Shown in pieces: positions 23,111 through 33,000 of a stretch of 59,948 bases of DNA. The DNA is from Paenibacillus caseinilyticus (GTDB lineage: Bacteria; Bacillota; Bacilli; Paenibacillales; NBRC-103111): positions 1 through 59,948 of the forward strand of contig NZ_JAQAGY010000034.1 of the NCBI RefSeq assembly GCF_027533645.1, read 5' to 3'. Every line of letters starts with the position of its first letter. The first letter of the stretch is position 1. Under the pieces are notes generated by a model. That model was not told the origin of the DNA, made no database searches, and was given only the letters and a program-made list of their open reading frames with translations. Made by a program: the position numbers and the translations under genes.

Positions 23111-23401
23111 TTATACCGTTTCAAAGAATTCCAGTTCTTTGCTCTCCGCACTAAGGGTTACGATGGCTTTCTTCCACTCGGAAGTGTAACCGGAGTAACG
23201 GCCATAACGCTTTGGCTTAGCTGGCATTCTGAGCGTGTTAACATTCGAAACCTTCACTTTGAAAATCTGTTCGATCGCTTGCTTTACTTCCGTCTTATTG
23301 GAACGGATGTCAACTTCGAACACATATTTCTTTTCCGCCATCATTTCGCTGGTACGCTCGGTAATGATTGGGCGCTTAATAATATCGCGAGGGTTCTTCA
23401 T
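23111..23401 (-). CDS. rplW: 50S ribosomal protein L23 (uL23)
   Basis: This 96-residue protein forms the main docking site for trigger factor and SRP at the tunnel exit. It contains NPRDIIKRPIITERTSEMMAEKKYVFEVD and VSNVNTLRMPAKPKRYGRYSGYTSEWKKAIVTL. Its ATG overlaps the rplD stop by one base (TAATG), so the two are translationally coupled. Confidence 0.98.
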   Translation of the reverse strand: MKNPRDIIKRPIITERTSEMMAEKKYVFEVDIRSNKTEVKQAIEQIFKVKVSNVNTLRMPAKPKRYGRYSGYTSEWKKAIVTLSAESKELEFFETV

Positions 23402-24024
23402 TACGCAAACACCTCCTGTACCTTTTGCACCGCGTCCTGCGTAATGATCAGCTTATCATAGACCATAACATCAAGCACATTAATTCCTTCGGCCACTACA
23501 AACTTAACGCCAGGAATGTTTCGTGCGGAGAGTGCTACGTTCTCGTCATAAGCGGCCGTTACGATCAAGGCTTTACGATCCACTTTAAGGTTATTCAAGA
23601 TTGCTGCAAATTCTTTCGTTTTCGGTGCTGTCAGCGCCAGTTGATCGAGAACGATAATCTCGCTCGACTTCACCTTGGAAGACAACGCAGATTTAATTGC
23701 CAGACGACGAACCTTCTTAGGCAATTTGTAGGAGTAGCTGCGCGGAGTTGGTCCGAAGACAATACCGCCGCCTTTCCATTGAGGGGACCGAATGGAACCT
23801 TGACGTGCACGGCCCGTTCCTTTTTGCTTCCAAGGTTTACGACCGCCACCACGAACTTCCGAACGACCTTTTGTCTTATGCGTACCCGCCCGAAGAGATG
23901 CACGCTGCATAAGAACTGCTTCGTTCAGGACATGAAGATGCGGCTCGATACCGAATACCGTTTCAGCCAGTTCCACTTCGCCCACTTGAGCACCGCTCAC
24001 ATTATATAACGCTACTTTTGGCAT
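23401..24024 (-). CDS. rplD: 50S ribosomal protein L4 (uL4)
   Basis: This 207-residue protein starts MPKVALYNVSGAQVGEVELAETVFG. The extended loop KGRSEVRGGGRKPWKQKGTGRARQGSIRSPQWKGGG reaches the exit tunnel and is of normal length. L4 is the operon regulator in E. coli; in Bacillales that role is not established. It lies between rplC and rplW. Confidence 0.98.
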   Translation of the reverse strand: MPKVALYNVSGAQVGEVELAETVFGIEPHLHVLNEAVLMQRASLRAGTHKTKGRSEVRGGGRKPWKQKGTGRARQGSIRSPQWKGGGIVFGPTPRSYSYKLPKKVRRLAIKSALSSKVKSSEIIVLDQLALTAPKTKEFAAILNNLKVDRKALIVTAAYDENVALSARNIPGVKFVVAEGINVLDVMVYDKLIITQDAVQKVQEVFA

Positions 24025-24048
24025 GAGTTATCCTCCTTTCCCTCTTTA

Positions 24049-24675
24049 CTAAGCTTTAACTGTAGATTTCACAGTAACGTAGCTGTTCTTAGGACCAGGA
24101 ATGGAACCTTTGATCAGAAGCACGTTACGCTCTACATCGATCTTAACAACTTGAAGTCCTTGGACCGTAACTGTCTCAGCACCCATATGACCCGGAAGGT
24201 TCTTGCCCTTCGGTACACGGTTAGCTTGGATCGAACCCATCGAACCTGGACCGCGGTGATAACGGGAACCGTGAGCCATAGGACCTCTCGACTGGTTATG
24301 TCTCTTGATTACACCTTGGAATCCTTTACCTTTAGAAGTACCAGTTACATCAACGAATTCACCTTCAGAGAAAACGTCAGCTTTGATTTCTTGGCCAACT
24401 TCATACCCGGAAATTTCAACGCCGCGAATCTCTTTAACGTAGCGCTTAGGTGTTGCACCAGCTTTCTTAGCATGGCCCAACTCCGGTTTCGTTGCGTTCT
24501 TTTCTTTCTTGTCGGCAAAACCGATTTGGATGGCCTCGTACCCGTCGTTCTCAGCGTCTTTCTTTTGCAGCACTGTGCAAGGACCCGCTTGAACAACCGT
24601 TACTGGTACAACCAATCCTTCGGGAGTAAACACTTGAGTCATTCCCAGTTTCTTACCTAAGATACCTTTAGTCAT
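24049..24675 (-). CDS. rplC: 50S ribosomal protein L3 (uL3)
   Basis: This is a 208-residue protein. The ATG at 24675 (MTKGILGKKLGMTQVFTPEG) has GAGGTG six bases upstream; the in-frame GTG nine bases earlier is part of that SD. The tunnel-side extension includes KGFQGVIKRHNQSRGPMAHGSRYHRGPGSMG. L3 is essential for early 50S assembly. Confidence 0.98.
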   Translation of the reverse strand: MTKGILGKKLGMTQVFTPEGLVVPVTVVQAGPCTVLQKKDAENDGYEAIQIGFADKKEKNATKPELGHAKKAGATPKRYVKEIRGVEISGYEVGQEIKADVFSEGEFVDVTGTSKGKGFQGVIKRHNQSRGPMAHGSRYHRGPGSMGSIQANRVPKGKNLPGHMGAETVTVQGLQVVKIDVERNVLLIKGSIPGPKNSYVTVKSTVKA

Positions 24676-24719
24676 CGTTGACACCTCTTTTCTTTCTTGC
24701 TTTATTCACAATGTGTATA

Positions 24720-25028
24720 TTACAGTTTGATTTCGATGTCCACACCAGACGGCAGATCCAGACGCATCAGCGCATCAACCGTTTGAGGCGTTGGATTTAC
24801 GATATCGATCAAACGCTTATGTGTACGCATTTCGAACTGCTCGCGCGAATCTTTGTACTTGTGTACCGCACGAAGAATCGTAATGATTTGCTTCTCTGTC
24901 GGAAGCGGAATCGGACCAGAAACCCCTGCACCCGAACGCTTGGCTGTATCCACAATTTTCTCAGCGGATTGATCCAGAACTCTGTGATCATAAGCCTTCA
25001 AACGAATACGAATCTTTTGCTTTGCCAT
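24720..25028 (-). CDS. rpsJ: 30S ribosomal protein S10 / transcription factor NusE (uS10)
   Basis: This 102-residue protein has the S10 pattern KIRIRLKAYDHRVLDQSAEKIVDTAKRSGA and RTHKRLIDIVNPTPQTVDALMRLDLPSGVDIEIKL. Besides its ribosomal place in the 30S head it acts as NusE with NusB in rRNA antitermination and links NusG to the ribosome. It is the first gene of the large S10-spc-alpha group, with its own promoter and a structured leader. Confidence 0.98.
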   Translation of the reverse strand: MAKQKIRIRLKAYDHRVLDQSAEKIVDTAKRSGAGVSGPIPLPTEKQIITILRAVHKYKDSREQFEMRTHKRLIDIVNPTPQTVDALMRLDLPSGVDIEIKL

Positions 25029-25160
25029 AGTATTCCCTCCTTCTATCGCCCAATTTAGTATCGGACATACTCCGTGAAAATCTCCTGACGCCGCCCCCTA
25101 TGGCAAAGGGGCCGGGTGTGTCAGCAACCTCTCACTTCATCGCAACGTCACAGACCAACG
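25029..25160 (-). ncRNA. Structured leader of the S10 operon
   Basis: The untranslated leader of about 130 nt contains GGTTGCTGACACACCCGGCC and a stem in which GCCCC pairs with GGGGC, closed by CTGAC and GTCAG (about 25085-25124 on the plus coordinates). A similar leader stands before rpsJ in other Bacilli as I recall it. Ligand and mechanism are not visible from sequence. Confidence 0.5.
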
Positions 25161-25166
25161 TTCACT

Positions 25167-25195
25167 ATTATATTAAATCCTGAATAGAAAAGCAA
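25167..25195 (-). promoter_or_regulatory. SigA promoter of the S10-spc-alpha group
   Basis: TTGCTT (25190-25195), 17-bp spacer, TATAAT (25167-25172) on the minus strand, between the tuf terminator and the rpsJ leader. The consensus -10 and correct spacing make this a strong candidate. Confidence 0.78.
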
Positions 25196-25213
25196 GTAAA
25201 AAATGATCATTCC

Positions 25214-25256
25214 GCCTAAAAAAAGAAAAACCCTTCATTCATTAGAATGAAGGGTT
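25214..25256 (-). terminator. Rho-independent terminator of tuf (end of str operon)
   Basis: A 12-bp perfect stem (arms 25245-25256 and 25229-25240) with a 4-nt loop is followed on the minus strand by a long T-rich tract. It starts 14 nt after the tuf stop. Confidence 0.95.
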
Positions 25257-25270
25257 CGTAAGAGCTGGTA

Positions 25271-26461
25271 TTACTTGCTGATGGAAGCAACTGCGCCTGC
25301 ACCAACTGTACGGCCGCCTTCGCGGATAGCGAAGCGAGTGCCTTCCTCGATTGCGATTGGGGCAATCAGCTCAACCGTTACAGTGATGTTATCGCCTGGC
25401 ATTACCATCTCAGAACCTTCAGGAAGGCTGATGATGCCTGTTACGTCCGTTGTACGGAAGTAGAACTGTGGACGGTAACCAGTGAAGAAAGGCTTATGAC
25501 GGCCACCCTCTTCTTTAGTCAGAACGTAGATTTGTGCGGAAAAGTTCGTGTGCGGCTTAACCGAACCTGGCTTTGCCAGAACTTGTCCACGCTCGATATC
25601 CTTACGGTCTACACCACGAAGCAGTGCGCCGATGTTGTCGCCGGCTTGAGCGGAATCCAGAAGCTTACGGAACATCTCAACGCCTGTAACAATGGATTTA
25701 CGAGTTTCTTCAGCCAGACCGATAATCTCGATCTCGTCGCCGACTTTGATTACGCCACGCTCTACACGACCTGTAGCAACTGTACCACGGCCTGTGATTG
25801 TGAACACGTCCTCGACAGGCATAAGGAAAGGCTTGTCTGTGTCGCGCTCTGGAGTTGGGATGTAAGAATCAACTTGCTCGAAGAGCTCAATGATTTTATC
25901 AGCCCAAGGACCATCTGGGTTTTGCAGAGCTTCACGAGCAGCGCCGCGGATAATTGGAGTGTCGTCGCCTGGGAACTCATACTCGTTCAGCAGGTCGCGA
26001 ACTTCCATTTCAACCAGCTCGAGGAGCTCTTCGTCTTCAACCATGTCACATTTGTTCAGGAATACAACAATGTATGGCACGCCTACTTGACGGGAGAGCA
26101 GAATGTGCTCACGAGTTTGTGGCATAGGACCGTCAGCTGCGGATACAACGAGGATTGCGCCGTCCATTTGTGCTGCACCTGTGATCATGTTTTTAACATA
26201 GTCGGCGTGGCCTGGGCAGTCTACGTGTGCATAGTGACGGTTAGGTGTTTCGTATTCAACGTGAGCTGTGGAGATAGTGATCCCGCGCTCGCGCTCTTCT
26301 GGTGCTTTATCGATTTGATCGAAAGCTACAGCGGCACCGCCGTATTTTTTCGAAAGTACCGTAGTGATTGCTGCAGTCAGAGTTGTTTTACCATGGTCGA
26401 CGTGACCGATAGTACCAATGTTAACGTGCGGCTTATTACGTTCAAATTTCGCTTTTGCCAT
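25271..26461 (-). CDS. tuf: Elongation factor Tu
   Basis: This 396-residue GTPase delivers aminoacyl-tRNA to the ribosomal A site. The G motifs are GHVDHGKT (about 19-26), DCPGH (about 81-85) and NKCD (about 136-139), with the effector-region RGITI at 57-61. Domains 2 and 3 follow, with GRGTVATGRVERG and the C-terminal REGGRTVGAGAV. It is the last gene of the str operon after fusA, at a gap of 34 nt, and only one copy is in the window. Confidence 0.99.
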   Translation of the reverse strand: MAKAKFERNKPHVNIGTIGHVDHGKTTLTAAITTVLSKKYGGAAVAFDQIDKAPEERERGITISTAHVEYETPNRHYAHVDCPGHADYVKNMITGAAQMDGAILVVSAADGPMPQTREHILLSRQVGVPYIVVFLNKCDMVEDEELLELVEMEVRDLLNEYEFPGDDTPIIRGAAREALQNPDGPWADKIIELFEQVDSYIPTPERDTDKPFLMPVEDVFTITGRGTVATGRVERGVIKVGDEIEIIGLAEETRKSIVTGVEMFRKLLDSAQAGDNIGALLRGVDRKDIERGQVLAKPGSVKPHTNFSAQIYVLTKEEGGRHKPFFTGYRPQFYFRTTDVTGIISLPEGSEMVMPGDNITVTVELIAPIAIEEGTRFAIREGGRTVGAGAVASISK

Positions 26462-26495
26462 GGAAAGAAAGCCTCCTTAAGTAGCTAATTTATAT

Positions 26496-28571
26496 TTAGG
26501 CACCTTTGTTCTTTGCGACGATTTCGTCAGCAATGGACTTAGGTACTTCTTCATAATGGGAGATTTCCATCGAATAAACGCCGCGGCCTTGTGTACGCGA
26601 ACGCAGAGTCGTGGAGTAACCGAACATTTCGGAAAGAGGCACTTTCGCCCGGATAATTTGCGCTCCGAAGCGAGCATCCATACCTTCAATGCGTCCACGG
26701 CGGGAGTTAAGGTCACCCATAACATCGCCCATGTACTCTTCAGGTACAGTTACTTCTACTTTCATGATCGGCTCAAGAAGAACCGGACGGCACTTCTCAG
26801 CTGCTGCTTTAAGAGCCATGGATCCTGCAATTTTGAACGCCATTTCACTGGAGTCCACATCATGATAAGAACCATCGACAACAGTAGCTTTGATATCCAC
26901 AAGTGGGAAACCTGCGTATACGCCGTTCTTCATGGATTCTTCAATACCCGCTTGAATTGGAGCGATAAATTCTCTAGGAATCGATCCACCCACAACCTTG
27001 CTTTCGAACTGGAAGCCAGTTCCTGGCTCAAGCGGCTGGAACTCCACCCAACAATGGCCGTATTGACCGCGTCCACCGGATTGGCGAACGAACTTGCCTT
27101 CGACCTTTGCTGCTTGTTTGAACGTTTCGCGATATGCAACTTGCGGCTTACCTACGTTCGTTTCAACCTTGAACTCGCGAAGCATACGGTCAACGATGAT
27201 CTCCAAGTGAAGCTCACCCATACCGGAGATGATCGTTTGGCCTGTTTCTTCGTCCGTGTGAGCACGGAACGTCGGATCTTCTTCGGAGAGCTTCGACAAA
27301 GCGACACCCATTTTATCTTGGTCCGCTTTCGTTTTCGGTTCTACAGCAAGCTGAATAACCGGCTCAGGGAAGTTCATCGACTCAAGTACTACAGGGTTTT
27401 TCTCATCACAAAGCGTGTCACCGGTTACGGTATCTTTCAGACCGACAGCAGCTGCAATGTCACCGGAGTAGACAATGCTGATTTCTTGGCGGCTGTTAGC
27501 GTGCATCTGAAGAATACGGCCGATTCTTTCGCGCTTGCCTTTGGTTGCATTCAATACGTAAGATCCGGAATTCAGAAGACCGGAGTATACGCGGAAGAAT
27601 GTCAGCTTACCAACAAACGGATCCGTCATGATCTTGAATGCGAGCGCAGAGAACGGCTCATCATCGGAAGATCTACGGATAACTTCCGTACCATCTTCGA
27701 GTGTACCTTTAATATCTGGTACATCGATTGGAGCTGGAAGATAATCAATTACCGCATCCAGCATCATTTGAACGCCTTTATTGCGGTAGGAAGATCCACA
27801 AATGACCGGGAAGATCTTAACGTCGACCACGCCTTGACGCAGTGCGCCCTTAATTTCCTCGATGGTCAGCTCTTCGCCTTCCAAATACTTCATCATGAGC
27901 TCCTCGTCCAGTTCTGCAACCTTCTCGACGAGTTCAAGACGAAGCTCTTCCACTTTATCTTTGTACTCAGCAGGCACTTCGGATTCGATAGGATCTTTAC
28001 CGAGGTCATCCTGATATACGTATGCTTTGCGCTCAACCAGATCGATTACGCCCACGAAGTCATTCTCAGCGCCGATCGGCAGTTGGATAGCAACTGCATT
28101 GGCCCCCAGCTTCTGACGCATCGATTCGATTACTTGAAGGAAGTCCGCACCGATAATGTCCATTTTATTGACGTAGGCAATACGTGGAACAGTATAACGG
28201 TCAGCTTGTCTCCAAACGGTCTCGGATTGAGGCTCGACACCTTCCTTCGCACTGAACACGCCAACGGCTCCGTCCAATACGCGCAGGGAACGTTCAACTT
28301 CTACTGTGAAGTCAACGTGGCCCGGGGTGTCGATAATATTGATGCGGTGCCCTTTCCACTGAGCAGTCGTAGCAGCGGATGTAATCGTGATTCCGCGCTC
28401 TTGCTCCTGCTCCATCCAGTCCATCGTAGCTGCACCTTCGTGAACTTCACCGATTTTGTGCACTCGGCCTGTGTAGAACAGAATACGCTCGGTCGTGGTC
28501 GTCTTACCGGCATCGATATGCGCCATAATCCCGATATTGCGCGTATCTTTCAGAGAAAACTCTCTTGCCAT
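26496..28571 (-). CDS. fusA: Elongation factor G
   Basis: This 691-residue GTPase drives tRNA-mRNA translocation and, with RRF, ribosome recycling. The G motifs are AHIDAGKTT (about 17-25), RGITITSAA, DTPGHVDFT (about 82-90) and NKMD (about 136-139). Domains II-V follow, including the domain IV RQSGGRGQYGHCWVEFQP. The length is normal for a canonical EF-G and not for a FusB or TetM type protein. It lies between rpsG and tuf. Confidence 0.99.
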   Translation of the reverse strand: MAREFSLKDTRNIGIMAHIDAGKTTTTERILFYTGRVHKIGEVHEGAATMDWMEQEQERGITITSAATTAQWKGHRINIIDTPGHVDFTVEVERSLRVLDGAVGVFSAKEGVEPQSETVWRQADRYTVPRIAYVNKMDIIGADFLQVIESMRQKLGANAVAIQLPIGAENDFVGVIDLVERKAYVYQDDLGKDPIESEVPAEYKDKVEELRLELVEKVAELDEELMMKYLEGEELTIEEIKGALRQGVVDVKIFPVICGSSYRNKGVQMMLDAVIDYLPAPIDVPDIKGTLEDGTEVIRRSSDDEPFSALAFKIMTDPFVGKLTFFRVYSGLLNSGSYVLNATKGKRERIGRILQMHANSRQEISIVYSGDIAAAVGLKDTVTGDTLCDEKNPVVLESMNFPEPVIQLAVEPKTKADQDKMGVALSKLSEEDPTFRAHTDEETGQTIISGMGELHLEIIVDRMLREFKVETNVGKPQVAYRETFKQAAKVEGKFVRQSGGRGQYGHCWVEFQPLEPGTGFQFESKVVGGSIPREFIAPIQAGIEESMKNGVYAGFPLVDIKATVVDGSYHDVDSSEMAFKIAGSMALKAAAEKCRPVLLEPIMKVEVTVPEEYMGDVMGDLNSRRGRIEGMDARFGAQIIRAKVPLSEMFGYSTTLRSRTQGRGVYSMEISHYEEVPKSIADEIVAKNKGA

Positions 28572-28613
28572 CAGGGAATCTCCTTCCTATACATAGGAAT
28601 TTGAATTAGTATT

Positions 28614-29084
28614 CTACCAACGATAGTGCGCGAACGCTTTGTTGGCTTCAGCCATTTTGTGCGTATCTTCACGCTTCTTCACAGAAGCGCCAGTGTTGTT
28701 GCTTGCATCGATAATCTCTTGTGCAAGTCTCTCTTCCATCGTCTTCTCACCACGAAGACGGGAGTAGTTGACGAGCCAACGCAGACCCAATGTAGTACGA
28801 CGGTCTGGTCTTACTTCGATTGGAACCTGGTAGTTCGCGCCCCCCACACGGCGAGCTTTGACTTCGAGAACCGGCATAATGTTCTTAATTGCTTGTTCGA
28901 ACACTTCCATTGGTTCTTTGCCGGTACGTTCTTGAATCAGATTGAAGGCATTATAAAGAATGGCTTGCGCAACCCCTTTTTTACCATCAAACATGATACG
29001 GTTAACCAGGCGAGTAACCAACTTGCTGTTATACACCGGATCGGGCAATACGTCTCTGCGAGTAACTGGACCTTTACGAGGCAT
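28614..29084 (-). CDS. rpsG: 30S ribosomal protein S7 (uS7)
   Basis: This 156-residue protein nucleates the 30S head. Conserved parts are PRKGPVTRRDVLPDPVYNSKLVTRLVNRIM, EVKARRVGGANYQVPIEVRPDRR and KREDTHKMAEANKAFAHYRW at the C-terminus. The ATG is 41 nt after rpsL with a GGGG-type SD. Confidence 0.98.
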   Translation of the reverse strand: MPRKGPVTRRDVLPDPVYNSKLVTRLVNRIMFDGKKGVAQAILYNAFNLIQERTGKEPMEVFEQAIKNIMPVLEVKARRVGGANYQVPIEVRPDRRTTLGLRWLVNYSRLRGEKTMEERLAQEIIDASNNTGASVKKREDTHKMAEANKAFAHYRW

Positions 29085-29125
29085 AGTTATCCCCCTTTCT
29101 CATGAAATCATGCTAAGATAATAGA

Positions 29126-29545
29126 TTACTTCTTCACTTTCGGACGCTTAGCGCCGTACTTGGAACGAGCTTGTTTACGATTGTTCACACCTGCTGTATC
29201 GAGTGCGCCGCGCACAATATGGTAACGTACACCCGGAAGGTCTTTTACACGACCACCACGGATCAGCACCACGCTGTGCTCTTGCAGGTTGTGTCCGATC
29301 CCTGGAATATAAGCAGTTACTTCAACACGGTTTGTCAGACGAACACGCGCATATTTACGAAGTGCGGAGTTCGGCTTCTTCGGCGTCATCGTACCTACAC
29401 GAGTACACACACCGCGTTTTTGTGGCGAGCTGATATCCGTCGATTCTCTTCTCAAAGCATTAAAGCCTTTTTGAAGAGCCGGGGATTTGGATTTTACAAC
29501 TTTAGCTTCCCGTCCTTTACGAACGAGTTGGTTGATTGTTGGCAT
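29126..29545 (-). CDS. rpsL: 30S ribosomal protein S12 (uS12)
   Basis: This is a 139-residue protein starting at the ATG at 29545 (MPTINQLVRKGREAKVVKSK) with AGGAGG eight bases upstream; the frame from 29563 adds six residues that overlap the SD. S12 is part of the decoding centre. Lys56 in TPKKPNS and the Lys in GRVKDLPGVRYH are unchanged, so no classical streptomycin-resistance substitution is present. It follows rplGB by about 118 nt. Confidence 0.98.
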   Translation of the reverse strand: MPTINQLVRKGREAKVVKSKSPALQKGFNALRRESTDISSPQKRGVCTRVGTMTPKKPNSALRKYARVRLTNRVEVTAYIPGIGHNLQEHSVVLIRGGRVKDLPGVRYHIVRGALDTAGVNNRKQARSKYGAKRPKVKK

Positions 29546-29663
29546 TTTGGCCACCTCCTTCATTGGAATGATTCATCATTTTCAAGCCCACAGATCCAGG
29601 CGAATCGTAAATGAACAAATGAAAAGTTTTTGCCTTTGAAAACAAGCTTCTCAGACAAAAACA

Positions 29664-29915
29664 TTAGTTGTTCACTACGGCCGCTACAGCGGCGCCCACT
29701 TCGATTCCACACGCTTTACCTAACAACTTCATGGATTCCACGTATGTTACATTAACCTCCATTTTCTTGCAAAGGTTAACTATTTTTATCGTTATTCGCG
29801 GATCTGCATCTTTGGCAACAAAAACCTCCAAGGCTTTACCTTGTTCAACGGTCTTCGTCGCTTGCTTGCTGCCTATCGATAGATTCGCAGCCTGCTTCAC
29901 TTTATCATAAGACAT
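29664..29915 (-). CDS. rplGB: L7Ae-family K-turn-binding protein (YbxF/RplGB type)
   Basis: This 83-residue protein belongs to the L7Ae/L30e/S12e/Gadd45 family. The family core includes VEQGKALEVFVAKDADPRITIKIV and SMKLLGKACGIEVGAAVAAV. The B. subtilis homologue YbxF binds kink-turn RNA and associates with the ribosome; the target here is unknown. It lies between rpoC and rpsL as in B. subtilis. The ATG has GGAGG nine bases upstream. Confidence 0.9.
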   Translation of the reverse strand: MSYDKVKQAANLSIGSKQATKTVEQGKALEVFVAKDADPRITIKIVNLCKKMEVNVTYVESMKLLGKACGIEVGAAVAAVVNN

Positions 29916-29973
29916 GTATCATATCCTCCAAAGCAGAACAGCTTAAAACCCATGACAATTGGCACACTTGGAT

Positions 29974-30002
29974 ATATTATCACTTCGCCCATTCGCTGTC
30001 AA
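29974..30002 (-). promoter_or_regulatory. Candidate SigA promoter of the str operon
   Basis: TTGACA (29997-30002, consensus) is followed 17 bp later by TAATAT (29974-29979) on the minus strand. It lies between the hairpin after rpoC and the start of rplGB. Confidence 0.65.
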
Positions 30003-30003
30003 G

Positions 30004-30055
30004 AAAGGATTGCTTGCCTTTACTAAAGAATTCATGATTCCCAGCAAAGGCAAGC
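30004..30055 (-). terminator. Probable terminator after rpoC
   Basis: GCTTGCCTTT (30046-30055) pairs perfectly over 10 bp with AAAGGCAAGC (30012-30021) across a 24-nt loop, 12 nt after the rpoC stop. The tail CCTTTCTTG is only partly T-rich and runs into the -35 of the next promoter, so it may be leaky. Confidence 0.6.
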
Positions 30056-30067
30056 CTTACCATCCTA

Positions 30068-33000
30068 TTAATCTACAGTGACTGCTTCAGCTTCTGTTAC
30101 TTCTTCGTCCAAAGGCTCTGCATTCGGATCGGTAATCCGAATATTGCGGTATCTTGCCATACCCGTACCGGCCGGGATCAGCTTCCCGATAATAACATTC
30201 TCTTTGAGACCCAGCAGTTGGTCTACCTTGCCCTTGATGGCAGCATCGGTCAAGACACGAGTAGTCTCTTGGAAGGATGCAGCGGACAAGAACGAATCAG
30301 TCTCCAAAGAAGCCTTGGTGATACCGAGCAGCACCGGCTTTGCCACAGCCGGCTCTTCGCCTGCAAACAGAGCAACCTTATTGGCTTCCTCATATTCATG
30401 CATGTCGACGAAGGATCCTGGCAGCAGCGTCGTATTCCCCGCATCTACGATACGGATTTTACGAAGCATTTGGCGAATCATTACTTCTACGTGCTTATCG
30501 TTGATTTCTACACCTTGGTTACGGTATACACGCTGAACTTCCTGCAAAATGTAGTTCTGAACGCCCCGGATGCCTTTGATACGCAGCATCTCTTTCGGGT
30601 CGATCGAACCTTCCGTCAGTTCATCCCCGGCTTCGACATTCTGTCCAAGGGTAACCCGAATACGCGAACCGTACGGTACGTTGTACGATTTGGATTCCGC
30701 CTCGCCTTGAACCTCGATTTCCCGGCGATCCTTGGCTTCGCGGATTTCTTTCACTACGCCATCAATCTCCGTAATGATCGCTTGCCCCTTAGGATTCCGG
30801 GCCTCGAACAATTCCTGAATACGCGGCAAACCTTGCGTGATGTCATCCCCCGCAACGCCCCCGGTATGGAAGGTACGCATCGTAAGCTGGGTTCCCGGCT
30901 CACCAATCGATTGAGCCGCGATAATACCGACAGCTTCCCCGATTTCGACGAACTGACCGGTAGCCAAGTTACGGCCGTAGCACTTTTTGCATACGCCATG
31001 TTTGGAACGGCAGCTAAGCACTGAACGGATCTGGATTTTCGTGATATCCGCATCGATAATTTGATCCGCAACAGACGAGTCAATAAGCTCATTGCGATTC
31101 ACAATGATCTCACCTGTTTTTGGATGACGGATCGTCTCGTAAGAATAGCGGCCTTCAATACGGTCGTACAGGTCTTCAATGACCTCTTTTCCGTCCTGAA
31201 TACGCGATACCAAGAAACCTTTATCCGTACCGCAATCTTCATCCCGCACAATTACGTCCTGTGCTACGTCTACCAGACGACGTGTCAAGTAACCGGAGTC
31301 GGCTGTCCGGAGAGCTGTATCGGCGAGGCCTTTACGGGCACCGTGTGTCGAGATAAAGTACTCGAGTACCGTCAGACCTTCACGGAAGTTCGATTTGATC
31401 GGGAGCTCGATGATCTTACCGGATGGGTTGGCCATCAGCCCCCGCATACCGCCGAGTTGTGTGATCTGGGACTTGTTACCCCGTGCTTTGGATTCTACCA
31501 TCATGTTGATGGAGTTATACTTGTCGAGGGACTTCATCAGGATATCCGTCAGTTCATCCTTCGCTTTGCTCCAAATAGCAATAACACGGTCGTAACGCTC
31601 GTCGTCAGTGATCAGACCACGGCGATATTGGTTGGTTACCACACTGACCTTCTCATCGGACTCCTTCATGATCTGCTGCTTCTCCAGCGGAACTGTAACG
31701 TCCGCAACGGCTATCGTGATTCCAGCACGCGTGGAATACGTAAAGCCAAGCTGCTTGATATCATCAAGAATAATGGAGGTTTGAGTTGTGTGGTATTTCC
31801 GGAAGCATTCCGCAATAATCGTACCCAGGTAATCCTTACCCACGGCTTTGGTTTCCGGCAGTTCTTCCATGGCTTTACGGATATCCTGGCCTTTGCCGAA
31901 CAGGAAGTACTTATCCGATGCACCGTTCAAGAGGTTGGCTTTCGTCGCCTCATTGATGTATGGGAAATCCTTCGGATAAATTTCGTTGAAGATGATCTTG
32001 CCCACCGTTGTGATCAGCATAGCTTCCTGCTGTTCAGGAGTAAAGCTCTCTTTGCCAAGCGCCTTAGCCGGTATGGCGACACGGGCGTGAAGCGAAGCAT
32101 CTCCGCGGTGATACAACGACACGGCCTCGGCAACGGTACGAAGAATCGTGCCCGAACCTTTGGCTTCCTTGTTCTCGGTCGTCAAGTAGAAACTTCCGAG
32201 TACCATATCCTGCGAAGGAGTAACAACAGGCTTGCCGTCCTTCGGGTTCAAAATGTTGCCTGCAGCAAGCATAAGCAACCGTGCTTCGGCTTGAGCTTCT
32301 GCAGACAAAGGTACGTGCACAGCCATCTGGTCACCGTCAAAGTCGGCATTATAAGCTGTACATACGAGCGGATGCAGCTTGATGGCACGACCTTCAACAA
32401 GAATCGGCTCAAATGCTTGAATACCGAGACGGTGAAGCGTAGGGGCACGGTTCAAGAGGACCGGATGCTCCTTAATGACTTCTTCAAGCACATCCCAAAC
32501 CTCAGGAGAGACTCTCTCTACCTTGCGCTTTGCGCTCTTTATGTTGTGGGCGAGGCCCTTATTCACGAGTTCTTTCATAACGAATGGCTTGAAGAGTTCC
32601 AGCGCCATCTCTTTCGGGAGACCGCACTGATACATTCTCAGGCTAGGTCCTACTACGATAACCGAACGGCCGGAGTAGTCTACACGCTTACCGAGAAGGT
32701 TCTGACGGAAACGTCCCTGCTTACCTTTCAGCATGTGGCTGAGCGATTTGAGAGGACGGTTACCCGGACCCGTTACAGGACGTCCGCGACGACCATTATC
32801 GATCAATGCATCCACAGCTTCCTGAAGCATCCGCTTCTCGTTCTGTACGATGATGTCCGGAGCTCCGAGGTCCAGAAGCCGCTTCAGACGGTTGTTCCGG
32901 TTGATTACCCGGCGGTATAGGTCGTTAAGGTCGGACGTCGCAAAACGGCCGCCATCAAGCTGTACCATAGGACGCAATTCCGGCGGAATAACCGGGAGTA

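Noticed and set aside
25496..26488. Open frame of 330 codons antisense to tuf
   Set aside because: Contained in tuf and its flank, with no recognisable domain and no SD.
26556..28604. Open frame of 682 codons antisense to fusA
   Set aside because: It is the mirror of a highly biased, highly expressed gene. It has no SD or family features and its composition is Cys/Phe/His/Arg-rich, as expected from reading the complement of fusA codons.
31061..32920. Open frame of 619 codons antisense to rpoC
   Set aside because: It lies wholly inside rpoC and is rich in the residues produced by complementing rpoC codons. No promoter or SD supports it.
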